A stretch of DNA of 64,000 bases from Microbispora hainanensis (lineage in GTDB: Bacteria > Actinomycetota > Actinomycetes > Streptosporangiales > Streptosporangiaceae), in contig NZ_CP108086.1 in the NCBI RefSeq assembly GCF_036186745.1, positions 434,001-498,000 on the forward strand. The letters run 5' to 3'. Positions 16,166 to 25,153 of this stretch are shown here, in pieces. The notes below the pieces were generated by a model that saw only the letters and a list, made by a program, of their open reading frames with translations, did not search any database and was not told where the DNA came from. Each line of letters opens with the position of its first letter. Position 1 is the first letter of the stretch. Both the position numbers and the translations under genes were made by a program.

Positions 16166-17610
16166 CCGACCATCCCCATGAGCCGACGCTGCCCCCCGAC
16201 GAGCTGCGCACGCTGTTCCTGTTCGAGGCGCTGGACGACGCGCAGCTCGCCCGGCTGTCGGAGGCGGGGCGGGTCGAGCGACGGCTCGCCGGCACCCTCG
16301 TCTACCCGGAGGGCGACCCCGCCACCTGCTTCTTCGTGCTGCTGAACGGCACGGTCGCGATGAGCAGGCGGGTGCAGGGCGACGACGTCGAGGTGAGCCG
16401 CACCAGCCAGCGCGGCGTGTACGCCGGCGCCACCCAGGCGTACATCTCCGGCGAGTTCTCCCAGCTCTACCTGAACTCGCTGACCGCGGTCACCGACGCC
16501 GAGTTCTTCGTGCTGCCGGCCGAGGTGATCGCCGAATGCGTGCGCGAGTGGTTCCCGATGGCGATGCACCTGCTGGAGGGGTTGTTCCTCGGCATGCGCA
16601 CCAGCCAGACGATCGTCAGCGAACGGGAGCGGCTGCTCGCGCTCGGCTCGCTGTCGGCCGGACTGACCCACGAGCTGAACAACCCGGCCGCCGCCGCCGT
16701 ACGGGCGACGTCGGCGCTGCGCGAGCGGGTGGCGGGCATGCGGCACAAGCTCGCCATGATCGCCGACGGGCGGCTGGACGGCAGTCAGCTGCACGACCTG
16801 GTGGAGCTCCAGGAGAACGCGGTCAAGCGGTCGGCCTCCGCCCCCGACCTCACGCCGCTGGCGCGCTCCGACGCCGAGGACGCGGTCGCCGACTGGCTGG
16901 ACGACCACGACATCGTCGGCAGCTGGGACCTGGCGGCGACGCTGGTGGCCGGTGGCCTCGACGCGAGCTGGCTCGACCAGATCGCCGGAGCGGTGGGCGA
17001 GGAGAACCTGGAGTCCGCGATCCGATGGCTCACCTACACGGTGGACGCCGAGCTGCTGATGTGCGAGATCGACGACGCGGTCAACCGGATCTCGGGCCTG
17101 GTCGCCGCTGCCAAGCAGTACTCCCAGCTCGACCGCGCCCCGTACCAGACGGTCGACGTGCACGACCTGCTCGACGCCACGCTGACCATGATGCAGGGCA
17201 AGATCCCCGGGGGCGTCCACACGGTCAAGGACTACGACCGGTCGCTGCCGCTCATCCCGGCGTACGCCGCCGAGCTCAACCAGGTGTGGACCAACCTGAT
17301 CGACAACGCGCTCGGCGCGATGAACGGCACGGGCACGCTGACCCTCCGCACCCGGCGCAAGGACGGCCACCTGGTCGTCGAGGTCGGCGACACCGGCACC
17401 GGCATCTCGCCCGAGGTCCGGCCCCGCATCTTCGAGCCGTTCTTCACCACCAAGCCCGTCGGTGAGGGCACCGGCCTGGGCCTGGACATCTCCTATCGGA
17501 TCGTGGTCAACAAGCACCACGGGGACATCCGGGTGGACTCACAGCCCGGCGACACCCGGTTCCGGGTCTACCTTCCGCTGGACCAGGCGGCCCCGGAGGC
17601 CGTTCGGTAG
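16162..17610 (+). CDS. Sensor histidine kinase with cyclic-nucleotide-binding-type sensor domain
   Basis: A 482-residue soluble kinase. Residues 15-145 form a CAP/cNMP-binding-like domain (LFEALDDAQLARLSEAGRVE, GTLVYPEGDPATCFFVLLNG, GVYAGATQAYISGEF). The phospho-accepting His is in SLSAGLTHELNNPAA (about residue 171). N, G1 and G2 boxes are NLIDNALGAM, VGDTGTGISPEV and GEGTGLGLDI, with FEPFFTTK between. No membrane helix. Being translated by coupling with the receiver-flavoprotein, it is almost surely that protein's kinase. The pairing is conserved across actinobacteria, cyanobacteria and some proteobacteria; the ligand is not known to me. Confidence 0.92.
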   Translation: MTDHPHEPTLPPDELRTLFLFEALDDAQLARLSEAGRVERRLAGTLVYPEGDPATCFFVLLNGTVAMSRRVQGDDVEVSRTSQRGVYAGATQAYISGEFSQLYLNSLTAVTDAEFFVLPAEVIAECVREWFPMAMHLLEGLFLGMRTSQTIVSERERLLALGSLSAGLTHELNNPAAAAVRATSALRERVAGMRHKLAMIADGRLDGSQLHDLVELQENAVKRSASAPDLTPLARSDAEDAVADWLDDHDIVGSWDLAATLVAGGLDASWLDQIAGAVGEENLESAIRWLTYTVDAELLMCEIDDAVNRISGLVAAAKQYSQLDRAPYQTVDVHDLLDATLTMMQGKIPGGVHTVKDYDRSLPLIPAYAAELNQVWTNLIDNALGAMNGTGTLTLRTRRKDGHLVVEVGDTGTGISPEVRPRIFEPFFTTKPVGEGTGLGLDISYRIVVNKHHGDIRVDSQPGDTRFRVYLPLDQAAPEAVR

Positions 17611-17641
17611 AGCCGCCCACACGGCCCCGTACAGTGTGGGC

Positions 17642-18505
17642 ATGGGCATGGTCAGCACCGTGGGTCTCGTCCTGCACCCGCAGCGCGACTCCAGGGAGGC
17701 GATCGAGACGATCGTCGAGTGGGCGCGCAAGCGGGACTGCGCGGTGCTGGGGCTGCCCGACGAGGTCGGGCGCATCGACTGCAGCGCCATCGCGGTGGAC
17801 GCCCAGACGCTGGTGAAGCGGTCCGACCTCCTCGTCAGCCTCGGCGGCGACGGCACGATGCTGCGCACGATGCGCCTGATCGCCGGGCGGCCGACCCCCG
17901 TCCTCGGGGTCAACCTGGGACGGCTCGGCTTCCTCGCCGAGATCGACGTGGACGAGCTGGCCCCCGCGCTGTCGGCGATCGACGAGCACAGATACACGGT
18001 CGAGCCGCGCATGGCCGTCCGGGCGACGAGCCACGACGGCCGGATGGTGACCGCGTTCAACGACATCGCCCTCGTCCGCATCCCCGGCGACGGGCTCGCC
18101 GCGGTGTCCGTCTCGGTCTACGGCGAGCCGTTCGTCCGCTACTCCGCCGACGCCGTGATCGTCTCCACCTCGACCGGCTCCACCGCGTACAACTTCTCGG
18201 CGGGTGGCCCGATCGTCTCCCCCACGGTCGAGGGTTTCCTCGTCGTCCCGGCCGCCGCCCACTCGGCGTTCAACCGGGCGCTGGTCCTGTCGGCCGACGA
18301 GGAGGTGACGCTCGACGTGCTCCCGACCAGCGGACAGCTCGCGCTGGAGGTCGACGGCACCATCGGCGGCCACCTGTGTCCCGGCGACCGGCTCACGGTG
18401 ACCGCGCTGCGCGCCGCCGCCCGCGTGGTGCGGCTCGGCACGACGACCTTCTACGAGCGAGCCCGCCGCAAGCTCCGCGTGAACGGCAGTGCCGAGGCCG
18501 ACTGA
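17642..18505 (+). CDS. nadK: NAD kinase
   Basis: A 287-residue ATP-NAD kinase that makes NADP from NAD in the cytosol. The GGDGT catalytic/ATP motif is in LLVSLGGDGTMLRTMRLIAG, followed by GVNLGRLGFLAEI and the NAD-binding STSTGSTAYNFSAGGPIVSP. Length fits the family. ATG at 17642 lies 31 bases after the kinase stop, so it may be transcribed with the redox two-component pair, which would suit a reductant-sensing island. Confidence 0.93.
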   Translation: MGMVSTVGLVLHPQRDSREAIETIVEWARKRDCAVLGLPDEVGRIDCSAIAVDAQTLVKRSDLLVSLGGDGTMLRTMRLIAGRPTPVLGVNLGRLGFLAEIDVDELAPALSAIDEHRYTVEPRMAVRATSHDGRMVTAFNDIALVRIPGDGLAAVSVSVYGEPFVRYSADAVIVSTSTGSTAYNFSAGGPIVSPTVEGFLVVPAAAHSAFNRALVLSADEEVTLDVLPTSGQLALEVDGTIGGHLCPGDRLTVTALRAAARVVRLGTTTFYERARRKLRVNGSAEAD

Positions 18506-18550
18506 CCGGGCCGGCACGGGTGTGCCGCCCCGGACAACACGTCGGGAGGG

Positions 18551-19546
18551 TTATAGCAGGCTCTCGATCGCGGCCAGCTCCTCGGCGGTGAGCGCCGGCG
18601 CGTCCAGGGCCGCGACGTTCTGCTCGAGCTGGGTGACCGAGCTCGCCCCGATCAGCACGGACGTGACCCGCTGGTCGCGCAGGATCCACGCGAGCGCGAG
18701 CTGCGCGAGCGACTGACCGCGCTCCTGGGCGATCTTGTTGAGGCCGCGCAGGGTCTCCAGCAGCTCGGGGGTGAGCCGGTCGCGCTTCAGGAAGTGGCCG
18801 ATCGCCATCCGGGAGTCCGCCGGCACCGCGCCGTCGAGGTAGCGGCCGGTGAGCAGGCCCTGCGCGAGCGGCGAGTAGGCGATGCACCCCGCCCCGGCCC
18901 GCTCCAGCGTGTCCAGCAGGCCGTCCTCGACCCAGCGGTCGAGCATGGAGTAGCGCGGCTGGTGGATCAGCAGCGGCGTGCCCAGCTCGCGCAGCACGGC
19001 GGCGGCCCGCTCGGTCTGCTCCGCCGAGTAGTTCGAGATGCCTACATAGAGCGCCTTGCCGGAGCGCACCGCCGTGTCGAGGGCGCCCATCGTCTCCTCG
19101 ATCGGGGTGTCCGGGTCGGGCCGGTGGGAGTAGAAGACGTCGACGTAGTCGAGGCCCATCCGGCTCAGCGACCGGTCGAGGCTCGCCAGCAGATACTTGC
19201 GCGACCCCCACTCGCCGTACGGCCCGGGCCACATGTCGTAGCCCGCCTTGGTCGAGATGAACAGCTCGTCGCGGTAGGGCCGGAAGTCCGCGCGCAGGTG
19301 GCGGCCGAAGTTCTCCTCCGCCGAGCCGTACGGCGGGCCGTAGTTGTTGGCCAGGTCGAAGTGGGTGATGCCGAGGTCGAAGGCACGGCGCAGGACGGCG
19401 CGCTGCACGTCGAGCGGGTGGCCGTCGCCGAAGTTGTGCCACAGCCCGAGGGAGATCTCGGGGAGCAGCACGCCACTCCTTCCGCTGCGCCGATACCGCA
19501 TGTCGTCGTATCGAGCGGGGGCGGGGACGTAGGGGTGCGGGGTCAT
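18551..19546 (-). CDS. Aldo/keto reductase (glyceraldehyde-3-phosphate reductase type)
   Basis: A 331-residue NADPH-dependent reductase of the AKR14/MgrA (YghZ) subgroup: MRYRRSGRSGVLLPEISLGL, the Asp of THFDLANNYGPPYGSAEENF, catalytic Lys in ELFISTKAGYDMWPGPYG, His in VDVFYSHRPDPDTPIEETMG. MgrA-type enzymes reduce L-glyceraldehyde 3-phosphate and methylglyoxal. It is monocistronic, convergent with nadK. Confidence 0.9.
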   Translation of the reverse strand: MTPHPYVPAPARYDDMRYRRSGRSGVLLPEISLGLWHNFGDGHPLDVQRAVLRRAFDLGITHFDLANNYGPPYGSAEENFGRHLRADFRPYRDELFISTKAGYDMWPGPYGEWGSRKYLLASLDRSLSRMGLDYVDVFYSHRPDPDTPIEETMGALDTAVRSGKALYVGISNYSAEQTERAAAVLRELGTPLLIHQPRYSMLDRWVEDGLLDTLERAGAGCIAYSPLAQGLLTGRYLDGAVPADSRMAIGHFLKRDRLTPELLETLRGLNKIAQERGQSLAQLALAWILRDQRVTSVLIGASSVTQLEQNVAALDAPALTAEELAAIESLL

Positions 19547-19647
19547 CCGTGGCCTTTCTTGCGCGACTGGGCCGGTCCTTTGCCGCGGCCTTACTCAAGG
19601 ACTACCAGCTAACCGCACGTGCTCAAGGCTGGCCCACCGCCCCCTGC

Positions 19648-19717
19648 CCACCGCGCTCTGCCCACCGCGCTCTGCCCACCGCGCTCTGCCCACCGCGCTC
19701 TGCCCACCGCGCTCTGC
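19648..19717. repeat. 14-bp tandem repeat, five exact copies
   Basis: CCACCGCGCTCTGC is repeated five times head to tail, with degenerate copies on to about 19775 (CCACCGGCCCC, CCAGTGCCCC). It fills the gap between the aldo/keto reductase start and the alkB stop. Fourteen is not a codon multiple and no product is expected. Confidence 0.9.
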
Positions 19718-19780
19718 CCACCGGCCCCGGCCCAGTGCCCCCTGCCCACCGGCCCCCTGCCCAGTGCCCCCGGCCCGTGC

Positions 19781-20410
19781 TCAGCGCACGCCGCGCGGGC
19801 GGAACTGCACGCTGATGCGGGCGCCGGTCACCTTCGCCGACTTGGGGATCGCGTGCTCCCAGGTGCGCTGGCAGCTCCCGCCCATGACGATGAGGTCGCC
19901 GTGGCCCAGCTCGTGCCGCAGCGCCGGGCCTCCCCCGCCGCGGGGGCGCAGCAGCAGCGGGCGCGGGGTGCCGACCGACACGATCGCGACCATCGTGTCG
20001 TGCGTGCTCCCCCGCCCGATGGTGTCGCCGTGCCAGGCGACGCTGTCCCTGCCGTCGCGATAGAGGCACATGCCGGCCGTACGGAACGGCTCGCCGAGCT
20101 CCTCCTCGTAGTGGGCGTTGAGCGCGTCCCTCGCCTGCACCAGCACCGGGTCGGGCAGCTCCTCGTCCTCCTCGTAGAACTTCAGCAGGCGCGGCACGTC
20201 CACGACCCGGTCGTACATGTGCCTGCGCTCGGCGTGCCAGGGCACCGCCTCAAGCAGGCGTTCGAAGAGCGCGTCGGCCCCCTCGATCCAGTGGGGCCGC
20301 ACGTCGATCCAGGCGCCGCGCTCCAGGAGAGTGCGGCGCACGGACGAGCCCAGCTCGCCGACATGAACGTCCTCGCCCCAGTCGAGCAACGAAGCCTGGA
20401 AAGCCGTCAT
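19781..20410 (-). CDS. alkB: Alpha-ketoglutarate-dependent DNA dealkylase AlkB
   Basis: A 209-residue Fe(II)/2-oxoglutarate dioxygenase that repairs alkylated bases by oxidative demethylation. Iron ligands are His and Asp of DSVAWHGDTIGRG and His of RTWEHAIPKSA; the 2-oxoglutarate Arg pair is in ARISVQFRPRG. LYRDGRDSVAWH is the usual nucleotide-recognition stretch. Start at 20410 (MTAFQASLLDWG) matches family starts; a TTG-initiated extension is unlikely. Confidence 0.92.
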   Translation of the reverse strand: MTAFQASLLDWGEDVHVGELGSSVRRTLLERGAWIDVRPHWIEGADALFERLLEAVPWHAERRHMYDRVVDVPRLLKFYEEDEELPDPVLVQARDALNAHYEEELGEPFRTAGMCLYRDGRDSVAWHGDTIGRGSTHDTMVAIVSVGTPRPLLLRPRGGGGPALRHELGHGDLIVMGGSCQRTWEHAIPKSAKVTGARISVQFRPRGVR

Positions 20411-20468
20411 GGCTACCAGCATATTCAAACATGCATTCGATCATGTCGGGAGCCGAGGGCCGGGTTCG

Positions 20469-22604
20469 TCAGCGTACGTCGAGGTCGAGGCCCGGCGGCA
20501 GGCCGGTGACGGTGGCGCGGCCCGCCGCGTCCACGGCGACGCTCACCTCCGCGCCCGCCACCCGCAGTCCCCGGGCCGACACCGCGCCGAGGGGCGCCCC
20601 GGCCATGGGCCGCAGCAGCACCCGCCCGGCCGGCACGTCGGGATAGAGGCCCAGCGCCGCGTGGGTGATCGCCACCGCCGCGGCGGCCGACCACGCCTGG
20701 GGACGGCAGGCCGCCGGGTAGGGCATGGGCCTGCCGAAGGCAGGGTGCGGGCCGGCCCCGTCCCCGGCGTACAGCTCGGGCAGCCGGTAGCCGAACGCCT
20801 CCCCGGCGGCGAGCAGCCCTTCGGCGAGCCCGGCCGCCTGTGCCGCGAACCCGGCCCTGGCCAGCCCGCCGAGCACGATCGCCGTGTCGTGCGCCCAGAT
20901 CGAGCCGCAGTGATAGGACAGCGGGCTGAAGCCGCCGTCGCCGGACGACATCGTGCGCAGCCCGTAGCCGCCGCTCATCGCCGGGCCGGCCAGCAGGTCC
21001 GCGACCTGGGCCGACTCCGCCTCCGACAGCAGGCCGGTGCCGAGGAGGTGGCCGATGTTGCTGGTCAGCGCGTCCACCGGCCGCTTGTCGATGTCGAGCG
21101 CGAGCGCGGGGAAGCGGCCGTTCGGGCCGTCCACCCAGAACCGGGCGCGGAACCGCTCCGACAGCGCGTCGGCGTGCGCGTTCCACCGCGCGGCGCCGGG
21201 ACGGCCGAACGCCTCCAGCAGCGACGCGGCGTTCCTGGCCGCCTCGTACGCGTAGCCCTGCACCTCCACCAGCGCGATCGGCGGCTTGGCCTGGCTCCCG
21301 TCGCGGAACCGGATGGAGTCGCCGGAGTCCTTCCAGCCCTGGTTGGCCAGGCCCCGCTCGGAGGTGTCGATGTATTCCACGAACCCGTCGCCGTCGGGGT
21401 CGGCGAAGTCCGCGAGCCAGCCGAGCGCGGCCTCCATGTGCGGCAGCAGCGCCGCGACCTCGCGCTCGGGCATCCCCCACCGCCAGGCGTCGTGCAGGAG
21501 GCTGATCCACAGCGGCGTGGCGTCGATCGTGCCGTAGTAGGCCGCGGGCAGCCGCAGGCCGTTGCCCTCGACGGTGAACTCGCGCCGCCGCAGCTCGTGC
21601 ATGATCTTGCCCGGCGCCTCGCCCGAGGCCGGGTCCACCCGCGTGCCCTGCCGGCGGGCGAGCACCCGCAGCGTGCCGGCGGCGAGGTCGGTGCCGAGCG
21701 GCAGCAGCATCCGGGCGGCCCACAGGCTGTCGCGCCCGAAGAGCGTGAGGAACCACGGCACCCCCGCGCCGAGGAAGGTGTCCTCGGGCGCGCCGGTCTC
21801 CGCCAGCCGCAGCGACCGCAGGTCTTCGAGCGACTGGTGCAGCAGCCGGGTCAGCCGCCGGTCGGCTGCGGTGACCTCGGGTTTGCTCCACTCCAGCGCC
21901 CTGGCCGGGGTGACGACGACGGCGGCGGGGTCGTCCACGACGACCTCCCAGCGCAGCGTCGCCGTCCCGCCCGGGGGCAGGCTCAGCTCCCAGCGCAGCC
22001 GCGCGCCGCCGCCGGTCTCCGCGCGGGCGTCCTCGCCCGCGGCCGTGACGCGGATGCCGCCGCTCCGCCACGACAGGCCGCCGCGGCCCGCGCCGTCCGT
22101 ACGAGCCGGGTCCGGGCCGTCGGGCTCGGCGGGGACGATGTCGCCGCCCGACTTGACCACCTCGATCGGCGCGAAGTCGCAGCCCAGCTCGACGGTGACC
22201 GACGCGATCACGGCCACCGTGGCGGTGGAGGTGATCTCCACACGCTCGCTCATGCCGCGCGCGCCGACCTCCCGTACGCGTTCGAGACGCACCGTGGGGT
22301 CGGGCTGGGGGTCGCCGAGCCAGCGGGCGAGCGAGACGAACCGGGTGCGCCCGGCCTCCTCGTGCACGTGGCCGATGGCCTCGGGCTCGCGGCCGTTCAC
22401 GAGCAGCGTCGCCTGCGACAGCGCCCGATGGTCGGCGTGGAAGAGCCCCTGGACGCCGAAGGGGCGGATCTGGCCGTCAGCGCCGCTCAGCGCTCCGGTC
22501 GGCGCCATGACGGTGCTGACCAGCTCGTGCAGCGGTGGTTGCAGGCGGTACGCCGCACCGGCGGCGAACTCGCCGCCCGGACCGGGCGTGGCTCCGACGA
22601 GCAC
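20469..22604 (-). CDS. Glycogen-debranching-type glucosidase (GDE N-terminal plus (alpha/alpha)6 domain)
   Basis: A 711-residue cytosolic protein. Residues 20-200 match the bacterial glycogen-debranching N-terminal beta domain (SGADGQIRPFGVQGLFHADH, RALSQATLLVNG). The (alpha/alpha)6 barrel follows: GAGVPWFLTLFGRDSLWAAR with the RD acid, EGNGLRLPAAYYGTIDATPL, NQGWKDSGDSIRF, and SPLSYHCGSIWAHDTAI. The WKDS and GRDS pieces carry the expected acidic residues. It probably trims branched alpha-glucans or maltooligosaccharides. GGAGG lies eight bases before the GTG start. Divergent from the LacI-ABC operon, so one regulator probably controls both. Confidence 0.85.
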   Translation of the reverse strand: MLVGATPGPGGEFAAGAAYRLQPPLHELVSTVMAPTGALSGADGQIRPFGVQGLFHADHRALSQATLLVNGREPEAIGHVHEEAGRTRFVSLARWLGDPQPDPTVRLERVREVGARGMSERVEITSTATVAVIASVTVELGCDFAPIEVVKSGGDIVPAEPDGPDPARTDGAGRGGLSWRSGGIRVTAAGEDARAETGGGARLRWELSLPPGGTATLRWEVVVDDPAAVVVTPARALEWSKPEVTAADRRLTRLLHQSLEDLRSLRLAETGAPEDTFLGAGVPWFLTLFGRDSLWAARMLLPLGTDLAAGTLRVLARRQGTRVDPASGEAPGKIMHELRRREFTVEGNGLRLPAAYYGTIDATPLWISLLHDAWRWGMPEREVAALLPHMEAALGWLADFADPDGDGFVEYIDTSERGLANQGWKDSGDSIRFRDGSQAKPPIALVEVQGYAYEAARNAASLLEAFGRPGAARWNAHADALSERFRARFWVDGPNGRFPALALDIDKRPVDALTSNIGHLLGTGLLSEAESAQVADLLAGPAMSGGYGLRTMSSGDGGFSPLSYHCGSIWAHDTAIVLGGLARAGFAAQAAGLAEGLLAAGEAFGYRLPELYAGDGAGPHPAFGRPMPYPAACRPQAWSAAAAVAITHAALGLYPDVPAGRVLLRPMAGAPLGAVSARGLRVAGAEVSVAVDAAGRATVTGLPPGLDLDVR

Positions 22605-22671
22605 CGAGGGGCCCTCCTGGATCGAATCGCCCCGGCCTTGACCTTGACATGTGGTCGCCGGGGGTGCACAT

Positions 22672-22733
22672 TGCGAAACATTCGCTTTACTTTGATCGAT
22701 CTAATCATGCCTTACTCCTCCTTGAACGTTCAA
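22672..22733. promoter_or_regulatory. Operator cluster between debranching enzyme and LacI regulator
   Basis: TTGAACGTTCAA (22722-22733) is a perfect 12-bp palindrome 20 bases before the lacI-type start. GCGAA-ACA-TTCGC near 22672 is a second inverted repeat, and GATCGATC near 22694 a third. LacI-family proteins of actinobacterial alpha-glucan loci (MalR type) bind similar CG-centred palindromes. Placement suits joint control of the divergent genes. Confidence 0.55.
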
Positions 22734-22752
22734 ACCCCCAGAAGGGCAGATC

Positions 22753-23802
22753 ATGGCCGAAAAGGTGACAATCGCCGACGTGGCCCGGCTCGCCGGCGTA
22801 TCACGCCAGACGGTCTCGAACGCCCTGAACAGCCCCGATGTCGTCCGCGAGGAGACCAGGCAGCGGGTGCTGCGCGCGGTTGAGGAGCTGGGCTACCGGG
22901 TCAACCAGGCCGCCCGCCAGATGCGCACCGGCCGGTCCCGGCTGATCGCCATCCGGATCGAGCCCGACCGCGACGGCATCAACGGCTCGGTGCTCGACCG
23001 CTTCCTGCACGGCCTGACCGAGTCGGCCGCGCGGTCCGGCTACCGGGTGCTGCTCTACACGGCCGACGACGACCGGGCCGAGGTCGACACGTTCGAGGAC
23101 CTGCTCGGCGCGTACGAGCCCGACGCGTTCGTGCTGACCAGCACCCACCACGGCGACCTGCGTACGGCCTGGCTGCAGGACCACAAGGTGCCGTTCGTCA
23201 CCTTCGGCCGCCCCTGGAGCGCGGACTCCCCGGAGCACCTGTGGGTGGACGTGGACGGCGCGGCGGGCACGGCCGCCGCCACCCGGCACCTGCTCGACGC
23301 GGGCCACCGCGCGATCGGCTTCCTCGGCTGGCCGTCCGGCTCCGGGGTCGGCGACGACCGCCGCGAAGGGTGGGCGCGCACGCTCACCGCGGCGGGCGTC
23401 GACCCCACCGGCCTGAGCCGGGCCACCAGCGACGAGGTCGCCGACGGCGAGAAGGCCGCCTACGACCTGCTGCGGTCGGATCTCGGGGTGACCGCGCTGG
23501 TGTGCGCCAGCGACTCGCTCGCGCTCGGCGCGCTGCACGCCGCCCGCTCCCCCGGCCTCGCCTGGCGGCCCGGCAGAGGGCCCGGCGGCGGCGCGGCGGA
23601 ACGGCCGGTCGCGGTGATCGGCTTCGACGACACGCCGGTGGCCAAGGCCGTCGGCCTGACCAGCCTGAGCCAGCCGCTGGCGCAGGCCGCCGCGCACTGC
23701 GTGGCGCTCCTCACCACACTCCTCGACGGCCAGGCCGACCCCGGCGAACCGCCGGCGAACGTGCTGCTCGAACCCTCGCTGGTCGTCCGCCAGTCGGCGT
23801 GA
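22753..23802 (+). CDS. LacI-family sugar-responsive repressor
   Basis: A 349-residue regulator. The HTH and hinge are classical (VTIADVARLAGVSRQTVSNA, LNSPDVVREETRQRVLRAVE), then a periplasmic-binding-like ligand domain (RSRLIAIRIEPDRD, AFVLTSTHHGDLRT, VTALVCASDSLALGAL, VIGFDDTPVAKAVGL). It heads an operon with the sugar ABC importer and is divergent from the debranching enzyme, so an alpha-glucoside or maltooligosaccharide is the likely inducer. Confidence 0.92.
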   Translation: MAEKVTIADVARLAGVSRQTVSNALNSPDVVREETRQRVLRAVEELGYRVNQAARQMRTGRSRLIAIRIEPDRDGINGSVLDRFLHGLTESAARSGYRVLLYTADDDRAEVDTFEDLLGAYEPDAFVLTSTHHGDLRTAWLQDHKVPFVTFGRPWSADSPEHLWVDVDGAAGTAAATRHLLDAGHRAIGFLGWPSGSGVGDDRREGWARTLTAAGVDPTGLSRATSDEVADGEKAAYDLLRSDLGVTALVCASDSLALGALHAARSPGLAWRPGRGPGGGAAERPVAVIGFDDTPVAKAVGLTSLSQPLAQAAAHCVALLTTLLDGQADPGEPPANVLLEPSLVVRQSA

Positions 23803-23842
23803 ACCGGCGCGTCATCCCCCTCAACGAAGATCGGGAACTCTC

Positions 23843-25090
23843 ATGAAGAACAGAACCGTACGTACGGCGGTGCTCGGCGCCGCCGGCGCCGCTCTCCTCG
23901 CCACGGCCGCCTGCGGCAGCGGTTTCGACGACGACAAGGCGGCCTCTCCCGCCCAGCAGAGCGCCGGCCCTGCCGACCTGCAGATCCTCATCGGCTCCTC
24001 GGGCGACGCGGAGACCACCGCGGTGAAGGACGCCGCCGCGGCCTGGGCGAAGAAGTCCGGCTCGACGGCGACCGTGACCCCGGCGCAGGACCTCGCCCAG
24101 CAGCTCGGCCAGGCGTTCGCGGGCGACAACCCGCCCGACGTGTTCTACGTGGACGCCTCCCGGTTCGCCGACTACGCCAGCGTGGGCGCGCTGGAGCCGT
24201 ACGCCGGCAAGCTGTCCGACGCGTCGGACTTCTACCCGAGCCTGCGCGCCACGTTCACGTACAACGGCACGTTCTACTGCGCGCCGAAGGACTTCTCCAC
24301 CCTCGCCCTCGTGATCAACGACGACATGTGGGCCAAGGCCGGGCTGGGCGAGGGCGACGTGCCCACGACCTGGGACCAGCTCAGGTCGGTGAGCGAGAAG
24401 CTCAAGGCCAAGGGCATGACGCCGCTCGCGGTCGCCGACACCCGCGACCGGATCGGCGCGTTCATGGTGCAGGCGGGCGGCTGGATCACCAGCCCCGACG
24501 GCAAGCAGGCGACGGCCGACAGCCCCGAGAACCTCACGGCCCTGCAGTACGTCCAGTCGCTGCTCAAGGACAAGCTCGCCCAGTTCCCGAGCCAGCTCGA
24601 CGCGGGCTGGGGCGGCGAGGCGTTCGGCAAGGGCAAGGCCGCGATGACCATCGAGGGCAACTGGATCAAGGGCGCGCTCAAGGCCGACTTCCCCGACGTG
24701 AAATACAGCGTGCACGAGCTTCCGGCCGGCCCCAAGGGCAAGGGCACCCTGTCGTTCACCAACTGCTGGGGCATCTCGGCGAAGAGCAAATTCAAGCAGC
24801 AGGCGATCGACTTCGTCGAGGCGATGACCACCGTCGACCAGCAGATGGCCTTCGCCCGGGCCTTCGGGGTCATGCCCTCGCGGCAGTCGGCGAAGGACGC
24901 CTACACCCAGGAGTTCCCCGCCGACGCCCCGTTCGTGAACGGCGCCGACTACGCCCAGGGCCCGGTCAACGCGCCGAAGATGGACAGCGTCCTGGCCGAC
25001 TTCGACACCGGCATCCAGAAGCTCACCTCCAGTGACCCCAAGGCGCTGCTGGAGCGCGTGCAGAAGAACACCCAGGCCGCCCTCGGCTGA
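23843..25090 (+). CDS. ABC sugar-binding lipoprotein
   Basis: A 415-residue family 1 extracellular solute-binding protein. The signal peptide ends in lipobox LLATAAC, so the mature N-terminal Cys is lipidated. Ligand-domain pieces include LQILIGSSGDAETTAVKDAA, NPPDVFYVDASRFADYASVG, GKAAMTIEGNWIKGALKADF and the aromatic-rich SFTNCWGIS. It should capture oligosaccharides at the cell surface for the two permeases that follow. No ATPase gene is present, as usual when a shared MsiK-type ATPase serves many importers. Confidence 0.92.
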   Translation: MKNRTVRTAVLGAAGAALLATAACGSGFDDDKAASPAQQSAGPADLQILIGSSGDAETTAVKDAAAAWAKKSGSTATVTPAQDLAQQLGQAFAGDNPPDVFYVDASRFADYASVGALEPYAGKLSDASDFYPSLRATFTYNGTFYCAPKDFSTLALVINDDMWAKAGLGEGDVPTTWDQLRSVSEKLKAKGMTPLAVADTRDRIGAFMVQAGGWITSPDGKQATADSPENLTALQYVQSLLKDKLAQFPSQLDAGWGGEAFGKGKAAMTIEGNWIKGALKADFPDVKYSVHELPAGPKGKGTLSFTNCWGISAKSKFKQQAIDFVEAMTTVDQQMAFARAFGVMPSRQSAKDAYTQEFPADAPFVNGADYAQGPVNAPKMDSVLADFDTGIQKLTSSDPKALLERVQKNTQAALG

Positions 25091-25104
25091 CGCGGAGGCG
25101 GTGC

Positions 25105-25132
25105 GGGCCCCGGCCGGTCACGGCCGGGGCCC
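25105..25132 (+). terminator. Intra-operon hairpin after the binding-protein gene
   Basis: GGGCCCCGGCCG (25105-25116), loop GTCA, CGGCCGGGGCCC (25121-25132): a perfect 12-bp GC stem in the gap between binding protein and permease genes. Partial termination or 3' protection here would raise binding-protein levels above permease levels, the usual need in ABC importers. Confidence 0.75.
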
Positions 25133-25153
25133 CGCCGACCGGAAGGAGTGACC

